Positions 16,235 through 24,277 of a DNA stretch of 35,808 nt are shown here, one piece after another. A program made the position numbers and the translations under genes. The DNA comes from JAABRT01 sp038259155 (GTDB lineage: Bacteria; Gemmatimonadota; Gemmatimonadetes; Gemmatimonadales; Gemmatimonadaceae). How positions within the stretch are numbered: the first letter of the stretch is position 1; each line of letters opens with the position of its first letter. The notes beneath the pieces were generated by a model, which saw only the letters and a program-made list of their open reading frames with translations, ran no database searches and had not been told where the DNA came from. The stretch covers positions 1-35,808 of the forward strand of contig JBBSPE010000033.1 of NCBI GenBank assembly GCA_038259155.1, given 5' to 3'.

Positions 16235-16911
16235 CCCGCCCTCTCGTTGGTCCGCCGGCGGCGTCCGCCGCTCCGTGGTCCGCGGGCGCGTGGGTGGGGG
16301 CCGTCGCCCTCGCGTTGGCCACTGCCGCGATGCCGCTGGCGGCGCAGAACGATGTGTCGCAGCCAGACGGATTTCGCGTGCACGGACAAATCGGCAGTGG
16401 CTGGTCCACCCTGCGGGACGTGACACCATTTCCGGGGCAGACTTTTTCGAGCCGACGCGGTGCCGTCACGTCTTTGCGGGTGAGCCGACGTCTGGCTGGC
16501 CCGCTCGGTGCGTTCGTCGAGCTCGGAACGGCAGCACGAGGCTCGAACATCCAGACGACGGGCTCCGCGGACACACAATATCGCACGCGGTGGTTCGACG
16601 GGGCACTCGGCGTGAACGTCGCGTTGGGTTGTGTGAGCCTGGTCTGCCCATCGCTCGACTTGGGTGGCGTGCTCGGCTACGTCCGGGATGGACTGTTGGT
16701 AGAGGCCGCGAGCGGTCGACCCAACACGCGCGTGAGCACCACGCGATACGAGACCTCGGCGCTGCTCGGTGTGCGTCTGCTGGCACCGCGGCTGCGATCG
16801 GTCGCGGTCCTCGTGCGGTGGCAGGAAGGCCTGACCGACCTTCCCACCGACCAGACGACCGGCAAGAGCCGCTCGGTGATCGTGATGCTCGCCGTGCCGC
16901 TCACGCCATAA
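16231..16911 (+). CDS. Exported protein, probable outer-membrane beta-barrel
   Basis: This 226-residue protein has a long N-terminal signal peptide (hydrophobic AWVGAVALALATAAM, cleavage likely after PLAAQ near residue 39). The mature part has alternating polar and hydrophobic residues and ends in repeated short strands (RSVAVLVRW, SRSVIVMLAVPL), as in small outer-membrane barrels. I do not recognise a named family. Its ATG overlaps the hldA stop (ATGA), so the two are probably translated together; that pairing with an LPS heptose kinase fits an envelope role. Confidence 0.65.
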   Translation: MTRPLVGPPAASAAPWSAGAWVGAVALALATAAMPLAAQNDVSQPDGFRVHGQIGSGWSTLRDVTPFPGQTFSSRRGAVTSLRVSRRLAGPLGAFVELGTAARGSNIQTTGSADTQYRTRWFDGALGVNVALGCVSLVCPSLDLGGVLGYVRDGLLVEAASGRPNTRVSTTRYETSALLGVRLLAPRLRSVAVLVRWQEGLTDLPTDQTTGKSRSVIVMLAVPLTP

Positions 16912-16942
16912 CGGGTCGGTTCTCGCGGTGTGGGCAACGCTG

Positions 16943-16977
16943 TATCTTAGTGTCCGCAGGGGACCTGACCGTCCCTG
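16943..16977 (+). promoter_or_regulatory. Candidate promoter -10 and leader hairpin of tRNA-Met
   Basis: TATCTT at 16943-16948 is a plausible -10 box about 30 bases before the mature tRNA; the -35 match (TTCTCG near 16920) is weak. A hairpin follows, pairing CAGGGGAC at 16957-16964 with GTCCCTG at 16971-16977, with one bulged G. It ends directly at the tRNA 5' end. Confidence 0.35.
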
Positions 16978-17051
16978 GGGGGTGTAGCTCAGGTGGTTAG
17001 AGCGCCGGTCTCATAAACTGGAAGGCGTGGGTTCGAATCCCACCGCCCCCA
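16978..17051 (+). tRNA. tRNA-Met (CAU anticodon)
   Basis: All four arms can be folded. The acceptor is GGGGGTG (16978-16984) with CGCCCCC (17044-17050), including one G-U pair; the D stem is GCTC/GAGC; the anticodon stem is CCGGT/ACTGG around the loop CTCATAA (17010-17016); the T arm is GTGGG-TTCGAAT-CCCAC (17027-17043). The discriminator is A17051 and CCA is not encoded, so the Cca protein in this window would add it. The first pair is G-C and the anticodon stem lacks three G-C pairs, so it is not the initiator. A lysidine-modified tRNA-Ile(CAU) cannot be ruled out. Confidence 0.93.
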
Positions 17052-17144
17052 CTGTGCCATTGCTGTGTGATTGCTGTGTGTTGCGGTGCCGCGGATGTCC
17101 GATTGGCGGTCTCGCCAATCCTTTCCCTCCAGCGCATCTTTTGC

Positions 17145-18431
17145 ATGCCCCGATCCCGATCCCGATCCCTGCCCCGCCGCGTCGTCGTCACCGGTTTTGG
17201 CGCCGTGACGCCGCTCGGACTCACTGCCGCCAGCAGCTGGGAGGCCGCGCTGCAGGGTGTGAGTGGTGCGGCCCCGATCACCCGCTTCGACGCCACCGGA
17301 TTCACCACGCAGTTCGCGTGCGAGCTCAAAGGCTTCGATCCGCTCAACTACGTGGACCGGAAGTCGGCCAAACGCATGGACGTATACGGCCACTATGCGG
17401 TCGCTGCCTCCAACGAGGCGCTCGCGCACGCCGGCATTGACACCACCACGCTCACCGATGCGCAGCGGGCGCGCATTGGTGTGATCATTGGCAGCGGACA
17501 GGGCGGCATGGAGACGTTCCAGAACCAAGCGGTCGCGTGGCACACCGGTGGTCCGGGACGCCTCTCGCCGTTCTTCGTGCCCATGATCATTTGCGACATT
17601 GGCGGCGCGTGGGTGGCGATGCAGCACGGACTGCGCGGCCCCAACCACGCCGTGGTTTCGGCCTGTGCCACGGGCAATGACTGCATCATGAGCGCGCTCG
17701 ATGCCATCCGCGCCGGTCGCGCGGACATCATGCTCGCGGGCGGCGCGGAGTGTGCCATCACGCCCCTTGGTGTGGGCGGATTCGGTGCGGCCCGCGCGCT
17801 GTCCACCCGCAACGACGCGCCGGCGCTGGCCAGCCGACCCTTTGATCAGGCACGCGACGGATTCGTGATCGGCGAAGGTGCGGGCGTGCTCGTGATGGAG
17901 GCGCTTGAGTCGGCCGAGTCGCGAGGCGCCACCATCTACGCCGAAGTGCTCGCGGTTGGAGCCGCGTGCGACGCCTATCATCTCACGGCGCCGCACCCGG
18001 ACGGCCTGGGCGCGCGCCTGGCGATGGAAGGAGCCTTCGCCGAATCCGGACTCGTGCCAACGGACGTGGACACGATCAACATGCATGCCACCAGCACCGG
18101 GCTCGGTGACGTGGCCGAGTGCAGCGCGGTGCGCGCCGTGTTCGGTGACCATGCGGACGTACTCACCGCCACGGCCACCAAGAGCATGACCGGCCACATG
18201 CTTGGAGCCGCCGGCGCGGTGGAAGCGCTGTTTTTGATTCAGAGCATTCTGCACGATGTCGTGCCGCCGGTGATCAATCTCGAATCTCGGGATCCCGAGT
18301 GCACGGTGAACGTGGCGGCCAATGCGCCGGTGTACCGTCCGGTGCGCGTGGCGCTCAGCAATGCGTTCGGTTTTGGCGGCCACAATACGGCCGCGGTGTT
18401 CGCGGCGCGTGAAGTGGGCGACGCGCTGTAG
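17145..18431 (+). CDS. fabF: Beta-ketoacyl-ACP synthase II (FabF-like)
   Basis: This 428-residue condensing enzyme has an intact Cys-His-His triad: Cys174 (VSACATGND), His314 (NMHATSTG) and His351 (SMTGHMLGAAGAVEA). It extends acyl-ACP with malonyl-ACP in fatty acid synthesis. The N-terminal VVVTGFGAVTPLG and C-terminal NAFGFGGHNTA segments are typical. Two segments depart from the usual form: NMHATSTG instead of NAHGTST, and His in GFGGHN, a variant also seen in mycobacterial KasA-type enzymes. ATG 17145 is chosen; the frame stays open upstream to 17067 just after the tRNA, but that part is not fabF-like. An Arg/Ser-rich stretch of about ten residues precedes the conserved start. Confidence 0.9.
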   Translation: MPRSRSRSLPRRVVVTGFGAVTPLGLTAASSWEAALQGVSGAAPITRFDATGFTTQFACELKGFDPLNYVDRKSAKRMDVYGHYAVAASNEALAHAGIDTTTLTDAQRARIGVIIGSGQGGMETFQNQAVAWHTGGPGRLSPFFVPMIICDIGGAWVAMQHGLRGPNHAVVSACATGNDCIMSALDAIRAGRADIMLAGGAECAITPLGVGGFGAARALSTRNDAPALASRPFDQARDGFVIGEGAGVLVMEALESAESRGATIYAEVLAVGAACDAYHLTAPHPDGLGARLAMEGAFAESGLVPTDVDTINMHATSTGLGDVAECSAVRAVFGDHADVLTATATKSMTGHMLGAAGAVEALFLIQSILHDVVPPVINLESRDPECTVNVAANAPVYRPVRVALSNAFGFGGHNTAAVFAAREVGDAL

Positions 18432-18466
18432 CGAGAGCGGCGCCCGATCGCGGAGCGCCCGCCGCG

Positions 18467-19405
18467 CTACGGCAGTGTGGCCCGTCCGCTCGGCACATCG
18501 AACGTCGAGCCGGCCGGCAGCACGTGCATGGTGAGGCCACTGCCGCCCAGCACGCCCGACGCCGTTCGTTTCGCCGCGCGCGCATCGTAGATCACCACCA
18601 CACTTTCGCCCGACACGCGCCAGGTGCCATTCGCGCGGATCACCAGCGCTGTTGATTCATCAATGCCAACGCCGAGATGCGGCGCCTGCTCAAGCACCAG
18701 GCTGATGAGCCGGTTGTGGCGTTTGCGGCGCAGGAAATGCTGGTCGATCACCGCATCGCCCACGAGTGCGAGCCCTTGGGCGGTGACAATGTTGTCGCGA
18801 TCGATCGTGATGTAGGCGTTGCTGCTGTCGCTTGGTGGACGCGCACCGCCAATGTGCCGCTCGTCGCCCGTGATCATGCGCGCGGAAAGCACGGCCGCCC
18901 CTGCACTCGTGCCCCCAACGACCGCGCCTGCCCGGTGCCGCTGCAGGATCGCCCGCTCCAGTGCGGTGCCGCGCAGCACCTCGGCCAACCGGTTCTGGTC
19001 GCCGCCGCCAAACCAGATACCCGTCGCGGAATCCAGCAACGCCGCGACGCTGTCGTGATCGGCCTGTGCGTGGTCCACCCACACATTCCGTGCGGTGGCC
19101 CCCAATGCCCTGAGGTCATCGGCTTTGGCTTCGCCGCTCAGTTCACCGTTCACGGACGCCATGGCGAGCACGATGACGTGCGCGCGCCCCGCACCACCGG
19201 CGAGCTCCACGAACTCGCGCACCATGGCCGGCGTCTGCGGTCCACCGCCAACCACGTAGAGCGGGCCGGCCCCCGCAGACGGGGCGACGGTGCGCACCGT
19301 GCTCACGTCGGGCACGCCTTCCTGCGCCACGATGGTCGCCGATGGCGCTATCACAAGAAGAAGGCACACCGCCAGTACCGCCTGAACCCGCGTGGTTGAT
19401 CTCAT
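18467..19405 (-). CDS. Secreted cyanophycinase-like serine peptidase (family S51)
   Basis: This 312-residue protein has a signal peptide (about residues 1-28, ending IVAQ). The mature part matches cyanophycinase: YVVGGGPQTP, WFGGGDQNRLAEVL, VGGTSAGAAVLS with the nucleophile Ser167, ITIDRDNI, DQHFLRRKRHNRL, and GIDESTALVI. Cyanophycinases cut the Arg-Asp polymer cyanophycin into beta-Asp-Arg dipeptides; exported versions let bacteria feed on it. I see no cyanophycin synthetase here, so an extracellular scavenging role or another isopeptide substrate is more likely. It is divergent from the UPF0182 gene and converges with fabF over 35 bases. Confidence 0.85.
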   Translation of the reverse strand: MRSTTRVQAVLAVCLLLVIAPSATIVAQEGVPDVSTVRTVAPSAGAGPLYVVGGGPQTPAMVREFVELAGGAGRAHVIVLAMASVNGELSGEAKADDLRALGATARNVWVDHAQADHDSVAALLDSATGIWFGGGDQNRLAEVLRGTALERAILQRHRAGAVVGGTSAGAAVLSARMITGDERHIGGARPPSDSSNAYITIDRDNIVTAQGLALVGDAVIDQHFLRRKRHNRLISLVLEQAPHLGVGIDESTALVIRANGTWRVSGESVVVIYDARAAKRTASGVLGGSGLTMHVLPAGSTFDVPSGRATLP

Positions 19406-19485
19406 GACGTTAAATTGCGCGTTGGAAGGTTCGTTGGACAGGAGCTGCGGTTTCGGATTCCTGTATTCTATCGCCGAGGTTCGAC
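19406..19485. promoter_or_regulatory. Divergent promoter region, cyanophycinase-like / UPF0182
   Basis: Eighty bases separate the two divergent starts, and the stretch is richer in A+T than its surroundings. TATTCT at 19464-19469 is a possible -10 for the plus-strand gene, but no well-spaced -35 is visible. GAGG at 19476-19479 is the ribosome binding site for GTG 19486. No clear box is seen for the minus-strand gene. Confidence 0.35.
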
Positions 19486-22227
19486 GTGTCGAACAGCAAG
19501 CTGCCCCGTGTTCTCCTGTTGCTCGCCATTCCGATTGGCCTGCTCCTGTTGCCCACGATCACAAACTATGTGATCGATTTCTGGTGGTTCCAGGAATTGG
19601 GATTTGAAGTCGTGTTCACGCGATCACTGATGGCCAAGCTCGTGCTCCTCGTGTCCGTGGGCGTGCTGTCGGCCGTGGTGCTGGCCGGCAATCTGCGGTT
19701 TGCGCAGCGTGGGGCCGTACCGGAGCCCATGCTCGTGCGCATCGGAGACACCATGCAGACCGTGAATCTCAACGGCGCCGTGCAGCGGTTCACGAGGCCG
19801 GCCACGATTGTGCTGAGTCTGGTCATGGCGCTCGGTTCGCTGGCGATGTGGGACACCGTGCTGCTGTTTCTGAGCCGAACACCCTTTGGGGTGACCGACC
19901 CCGTGTTTTCGCGTGACGTGGGCTGGTATGTGTTCACGCTCCCGGCGCTTGCCGCAGCAATCGGGATCGTGCGCAGCCTGCTCACGCTGAGTCTGTTTCT
20001 GCTGGTTCCGCTCTACTTCATGCGCGGCGACATCGTGGTGCTCCCACGCGGTTTGCGCATCGAGCCGTCGGCGGGTCGGCATCTGGGCATACTGCTGGCG
20101 CTCTGGCTCGTGACGCTGGCGCTCGGGCTGTGGTTTGTGGATGCGTCCAATCTGTTGTACTCCAGCACCGGTCCACTGATTGGCGCGAGCTACGCCGATC
20201 TGCACGCCATGTTGCCCGCGATCCGCATCTCCGCGTTCGTGGCGCTGATCGGTGCCGTGATGACGTTGGTGGGAGCGTTTCGCGGGCAGCTCGGTTTCTA
20301 CGCCGTTCTGTCGCTGGCCACCTACGCGCTGGTTGGTGTGATCGGGCGGGGCGTGGTGCCGTCACTCGTGCACAAGTATGTCGTGGAACCCACCGAGCTC
20401 ACACGTGAGGCGCCCTATCTCGAGCGCCACATCGCGGCCACGCGACGCGCGTGGTCGATTGACAGCGTGGAGGTGCGCGAGCTCAAGGGCGACGCCAATC
20501 TCTCCATCGCTGACATCTCCGCAAACGGTCCCACGATCGACAATGTGCGCCTGTGGGATCGCGCGCCGTTGCTGCGCACCTTCAAGCAGCTGCAGGAGAT
20601 CCGCACGTACTACGACTTCGTATCGGTGGACGACGATCGCTATTGGATTGACGGCAAGTACCGGCAGGTGCTCCTGTCGCCGCGCGAACTCAATCCGTCG
20701 TCCCTGCCCACGCGCACCTTCATCAACGAGAACCTCACGTTCACGCACGGCATGGGCCTCACGATGAGTCCCGTGAATGAGGTCACCGGCACGGGATTGC
20801 CGGTGCTCTTCGTGCAGGACCTGCCGCCCAAGACCACCGGCTCGCTCAAGGTCACGCGACCGCAGGTGTACTTTGGCGAGCTCACGTCGTCGTACGTGTT
20901 CGTGAACACCGCGCAGAAGGAGTTCGACTACCCGTCGGGCGAGGCGAACGTGTTTCGTGCCTACGATGGCGCCGGTGGCGTGCCGGTGGGCAACATCCTG
21001 CGGCGCGCGCTGCTCGCCGTGCACTTCGGTTCCAGCAAGATCCTGCTCTCCGGCGACATCACGTCGGAGAGTCGGATCCTGTACAATCGCGACATCGTGA
21101 ACCGCATTCGAAAGGCGCTGCCCTTTCTCCAGCTCGACCGCGATCCGTATCTCGTGCTCGCCGCTGATGGAACGCTGCAGTGGATCCAGGACGCGTTCAC
21201 CACCACCAGCCGCTATCCGTACTCGTATCGCACCAGCGCGGGCACGAGCTACATGCGCAACAGCGTGAAGATTGTCGTTGACGCCTACAACGGTACCGTC
21301 ACACCGTATGTCGCGATTCCCGATGATCCGATCATCCAGTCGTGGGAAAAGGTCTTCCCGGGCGTGTTCCGTCCCATCAGCGAGATGTCTGCTGACCTGC
21401 GCGCCCACACGCGCTATCCGGACGACCTGTTCCGCGTTCAGACCAGCTTGTACACCACGTACCACATGGACACACCAGCCGCCTTCTACAACCGCGAGGA
21501 CCAGTGGCAGATTCCGGTGGTGGACCGGGGAGACGGGTCGGTGCCGTTCATGCGGCACATCATCATGCGGTTGCCGGATGAGGAGCGGGCCGAGTTCATC
21601 TACATGGCGCCGTTCACGCCCAGCGGCAAGGACAACCTCACCGCTTGGATGGTGGCGCGAAACGACGGCGACGCGTACGGCAAGCTGCGCGTCTACCGCT
21701 TTCCGCGGCAGAGTCTCGTCTACGGCCCGCGACAGATTGAGAACCTGATCAGCCAGGACACCGAGATCTCGCGACAGATATCGTTGTGGGATCAGCGTGG
21801 CTCCGAGGTCATCAAGGGCGATCTGCTGGTCATCCCCATCGAGGAGGCGCTGCTCTACGTGCAGCCGCTGTACCTGCAGGCGGAGGGCGGTCGGATTCCC
21901 GAGCTCAAGCGGGTGGTGATTGCCTACGACAACCAGAACAACCAGCGCGTGGTGATGCGCGAAACGTTTGACGGCGCCCTCTCCGCGCTCTTCGGCGAGC
22001 AGGTCGATGCCCCGCCCCGCACCATCGTGGATCTGGGAGCAGAGGCCGAGGCAGGTCTTCCGGTTGTCGGCACAGAACTGCAGGCCATGATCAGCGACGC
22101 CCGTCGGCGATATCAGGCGGCCGTCGAGGCCCAGCGTCAGGGCGACTGGACGCGCTACGGCGAGGAACTGAGCCAACTGGGCACGCTGCTCGAGCGCCTG
22201 GAAGCCATGAAGGGCGGACAGCCATAG
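19486..22227 (+). CDS. UPF0182 (COG1615) family large membrane protein
   Basis: This 913-residue protein matches UPF0182 over its whole length. About seven membrane helices fill residues 1-300 (for example LLLLAIPIGLLLLPTITNYVIDFWWFQELGF at the start, a strong family hallmark). A large soluble region follows that contains NLSIADISANGPTIDNVRLWD, YYDFVSVDDDRYWIDGKYRQVLLSPRELNP, THGMGLTMSPVNEV and VQPLYLQAEGGRIPELKRVVIAYDN. The C-terminus ends in a charged helix. The family is found in actinobacteria, cyanobacteria and some others, and its function is unknown; the layout suggests a membrane anchor with a large extracytoplasmic part. GTG 19486 has GAGG six bases upstream. Confidence 0.92.
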   Translation: MSNSKLPRVLLLLAIPIGLLLLPTITNYVIDFWWFQELGFEVVFTRSLMAKLVLLVSVGVLSAVVLAGNLRFAQRGAVPEPMLVRIGDTMQTVNLNGAVQRFTRPATIVLSLVMALGSLAMWDTVLLFLSRTPFGVTDPVFSRDVGWYVFTLPALAAAIGIVRSLLTLSLFLLVPLYFMRGDIVVLPRGLRIEPSAGRHLGILLALWLVTLALGLWFVDASNLLYSSTGPLIGASYADLHAMLPAIRISAFVALIGAVMTLVGAFRGQLGFYAVLSLATYALVGVIGRGVVPSLVHKYVVEPTELTREAPYLERHIAATRRAWSIDSVEVRELKGDANLSIADISANGPTIDNVRLWDRAPLLRTFKQLQEIRTYYDFVSVDDDRYWIDGKYRQVLLSPRELNPSSLPTRTFINENLTFTHGMGLTMSPVNEVTGTGLPVLFVQDLPPKTTGSLKVTRPQVYFGELTSSYVFVNTAQKEFDYPSGEANVFRAYDGAGGVPVGNILRRALLAVHFGSSKILLSGDITSESRILYNRDIVNRIRKALPFLQLDRDPYLVLAADGTLQWIQDAFTTTSRYPYSYRTSAGTSYMRNSVKIVVDAYNGTVTPYVAIPDDPIIQSWEKVFPGVFRPISEMSADLRAHTRYPDDLFRVQTSLYTTYHMDTPAAFYNREDQWQIPVVDRGDGSVPFMRHIIMRLPDEERAEFIYMAPFTPSGKDNLTAWMVARNDGDAYGKLRVYRFPRQSLVYGPRQIENLISQDTEISRQISLWDQRGSEVIKGDLLVIPIEEALLYVQPLYLQAEGGRIPELKRVVIAYDNQNNQRVVMRETFDGALSALFGEQVDAPPRTIVDLGAEAEAGLPVVGTELQAMISDARRRYQAAVEAQRQGDWTRYGEELSQLGTLLERLEAMKGGQP

Positions 22228-22284
22228 CGAGCGCGCGGCACCCCCACTGGCGCACCCTCGGCGACGCGTTTACTGTACACGTCT

Positions 22285-22300
22285 GCCGGGTCTCCCCGGC
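22285..22300 (+). terminator. Short GC hairpin between the UPF0182 gene and tRNA-Val
   Basis: GCCGGG (22285-22290) pairs with CCCGGC (22295-22300) around the loop TCTC. GTTT follows, but there is no real T-tract. It could be a weak terminator of the upstream gene or a leader structure of the tRNA, which starts five bases later. Confidence 0.4.
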
Positions 22301-22304
22301 GTTT

Positions 22305-22378
22305 GGGCGTGTAGCTCAGCTGGTTAGAGCGCTGCTTTCACACAGCAGAGGTCCGGGGTTCGAGTCCCTGCACGCCCA
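22305..22378 (+). tRNA. tRNA-Val (CAC anticodon)
   Basis: The acceptor stem GGGCGTG (22305-22311) pairs perfectly with CACGCCC (22371-22377). The D stem is GCTC/GAGC, and the anticodon stem CTGCT/AGCAG surrounds the loop TTCACAC with anticodon CAC at 22339-22341. The T arm is CGGGG-TTCGAGT-CCCTG (22354-22370), with one G-U pair. The discriminator is A22378 and CCA is not encoded. Confidence 0.95.
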
Positions 22379-22411
22379 CTCGTTCACGCAGTCGAAAAAC
22401 AGTACGACACA

Positions 22412-22444
22412 GCGCGGGTAGATGCTTTGGCTATCTACCCGCGC
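22412..22444. terminator. Strong hairpin terminator shared by tRNA-Val and hflX
   Basis: GCGCGGGTAGAT (22412-22423) is an exact reverse complement of 22433-22444, with a nine-base loop; one more A-T pair can extend it. On the minus strand the stem is followed within about 15 bases by a run of five T (CTGTTTTT), so it can terminate the hflX transcript. On the plus strand only scattered T follow. The hflX stop codon (TAG, 22433-22431) lies at the inner edge of the stem. Confidence 0.75.
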
Positions 22445-23684
22445 TTGTCATTTCCACCCCTGCCTGACGCAGGCGTCCGGCCAGAATGTCGTCCATGCGG
22501 ACGGTGACGAGCATGTCGGACCCATCACTCACCTGCTCCAACACTTCCGCCTCCCGGTAGAGCGACGCAAGCACGGCGCCCTGGTGCGCGGCCAGTCGCA
22601 CCTCCATCAGCGGACGCCGTTTGCGAATGGCGTCCACCAACTCGGCCCGCAGCGGATCGAGTCCGCCCGGTGCGTGCGCGCTCACGAACAGGGCATCGGG
22701 CACGAGGTTGTGCACCCGCTCCTCGAATCCCTCGCGTTGGTCCGGCTCGAGCGCGTCCATCTTGTTGCACACCAGACGCACCGGTCGCGTCTGCAACCCG
22801 AGTTCGGCCAGCACGTCGTCCACCACGTCGCGCTGCTCCTCCCACGCGGGATGGCTCACGTCCACCACATGCAACAGCAGGTCGGCTTCGCGCGCCTCGG
22901 CCAGGGTGGCGCGGAATGAGGCCACCAGATGGTGGGGCAGCTTGCGGATGAATCCCACGGTGTCGGTGAGCAGGACCGTGTAGCCGTCGCCCACCTCGAT
23001 CTCACGCGTGAGCGGGTCGAGCGTGGCGAACAGTCGATCTTCCACGAATACGTCGTGGTCCTGCGCCATGCTCCGCAGAATCGACGACTTGCCGGCATTG
23101 GTGTACCCCACCAGCGCCACCTTGAACTGCGACTGCCGCTGCTGTCGTTGCACCTCGCGCGCGCGCTCGACGTCCACCAGGCGATCCTTGATCACCTTGA
23201 TGCGGTGCTGGATCAGGCGGCGGTCGGTCTCAAGCTGCGTTTCGCCCGGGCCGCGCATGCCGATGCCACCCTTCATCGTGTCCAAGTGGGTCCACATGCG
23301 CGTGAGTCGCGGCAGCGTGTATTCCAGCTGCGCAAGTTCAACCTGCAGGCGGGCTTCGGCGGAACGCGCACGCGTCGCGAAGATGTCGAGGATCATCTCC
23401 GCGCGGTCCATCACGCGGGTGTTGGTGGCCACCTCGATGTTGCGCGCCTGTGCGGGCGAGAGCTCGTCGTCAAAGACAATGAGCGTGGCGCCGATTTCCG
23501 TGATGCGCAGCGTGAGCTCCTCGAGCTTGCCCTTGCCGAGATACGTACCTGGGTGCGGGCGATCGATGATCTGCGTGAGCGACCCCACGACTTCTGCGCC
23601 GGCCGTGTCTGCCAGACGCGCGAGCTCCTGCAGGTGTTCGTCGAGGTGCAGGCGGTCGGTGCCGCGCTTGCGGGGCGCGCCCAC
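22431..23684 (-). CDS. hflX: Ribosome-splitting GTPase HflX
   Basis: This 417-residue GTPase splits stalled or stressed ribosomes. The N-terminal domain shows GTYLGKGKLEEL and VFDDELSPAQARNIE, then the helical linker RMRGPGETQLETDRR-like segment (GMRGPGETQLETDRRLI here). G1 is GYTNAGKSS, G3 is DTVGFI and G4 is NKMD. GTG 23684, with AAGG eight bases upstream, is the only standard start. The 22 codons upstream, however, stay open to a TGA at 23753 and read like an HflX N-terminus (VEKAILVGAPR), so the real protein may be longer and start at a rare codon. It is the last gene of the SDR-cca-rarA run. Confidence 0.92.
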   Translation of the reverse strand: MGAPRKRGTDRLHLDEHLQELARLADTAGAEVVGSLTQIIDRPHPGTYLGKGKLEELTLRITEIGATLIVFDDELSPAQARNIEVATNTRVMDRAEMILDIFATRARSAEARLQVELAQLEYTLPRLTRMWTHLDTMKGGIGMRGPGETQLETDRRLIQHRIKVIKDRLVDVERAREVQRQQRQSQFKVALVGYTNAGKSSILRSMAQDHDVFVEDRLFATLDPLTREIEVGDGYTVLLTDTVGFIRKLPHHLVASFRATLAEAREADLLLHVVDVSHPAWEEQRDVVDDVLAELGLQTRPVRLVCNKMDALEPDQREGFEERVHNLVPDALFVSAHAPGGLDPLRAELVDAIRKRRPLMEVRLAAHQGAVLASLYREAEVLEQVSDGSDMLVTVRMDDILAGRLRQAGVEMTSAGR

Positions 23685-23764
23685 GAGAATGGCCTTCTCG
23701 ACGGGCAGCGCGAGAGAGATGGTCTCCTTGGAAATATCCGGCTCCGATAGTCAGGACTCGCCGT

Positions 23765-24277
23765 TCAACGGCCGCGGCCGCTGACGGTATTGAATCGGCC
23801 CGTCTGGTCATAAGGCCGCGTGAAGTTGCCCAACGGTGTCACCACAGTGAAGTCGCCGCGCACCCGATAGTTCACCGACCCGGTGGACAGGATCTGCCGC
23901 CCGGCCGCCCCAAGTCCACGATACGTGAACCGGATGGGCAGCCGCACGAGCGACGTGTCGCCACTCGCCACCACGAAGCGCGAATCGAGTTCGCCACTGC
24001 CGAGCTGCACGGAATCCACGTCCACGCGATAGGTCATGCGCGTGGCATCGAGCGAGTAACGGTTGGGGTTGTACACCGACAGCACGATGTCCACGTTCCC
24101 GCCGTCGAGGCCGAGTCCGGTCACCGCGACGTCCTGCAGTTTGACCGTGGGCTCTGCAAAGGTCGCGCGGCCGAGCGTGGCGCACCCCGCCACGAACGCG
24201 AGTGCCGCGCAACCTGCCACGACACGCCACTGTGCGCGCCCGGTACGCTGCCCGCTACGACCTGTCGTCATCGCCAT
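23765..24277 (-). CDS. LEA type 2 family lipoprotein
   Basis: This 170-residue protein begins with a lipoprotein signal peptide; the lipobox is VAGC with the modified cysteine near residue 29. The mature part is a single LEA2/WHy domain: VKLQDVAVTGLGLDGGNVDIVLSVYNPNRYSLDATRMTYRVDVD and later SLVRLPIRFTY, the usual beta-sandwich of water-stress proteins. Bacterial members are membrane-anchored and of unknown function. ATG 24277 has GAAGG eight bases upstream and overlaps the end of rarA by 23 bases, suggesting coupled translation. Codons further upstream are shadow sequence of rarA. Confidence 0.82.
   Translation of the reverse strand: MAMTTGRSGQRTGRAQWRVVAGCAALAFVAGCATLGRATFAEPTVKLQDVAVTGLGLDGGNVDIVLSVYNPNRYSLDATRMTYRVDVDSVQLGSGELDSRFVVASGDTSLVRLPIRFTYRGLGAAGRQILSTGSVNYRVRGDFTVVTPLGNFTRPYDQTGRFNTVSGRGR

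Noticed and set aside
16978..17051. Initiator tRNA-fMet
   Set aside because: The first pair is G-C and the anticodon stem lacks the three G-C pairs of initiators.
18432..18466. Terminator between fabF and the cyanophycinase-like gene
   Set aside because: Only a short imperfect GC pairing (GGCGC/GCGCC) without a T-tract is present, which is not distinct from background in such GC-rich DNA.
20362..22176. 604-codon minus-strand open frame opposite the UPF0182 gene
   Set aside because: It is His/Arg/Val-rich shadow sequence of a well-supported gene.
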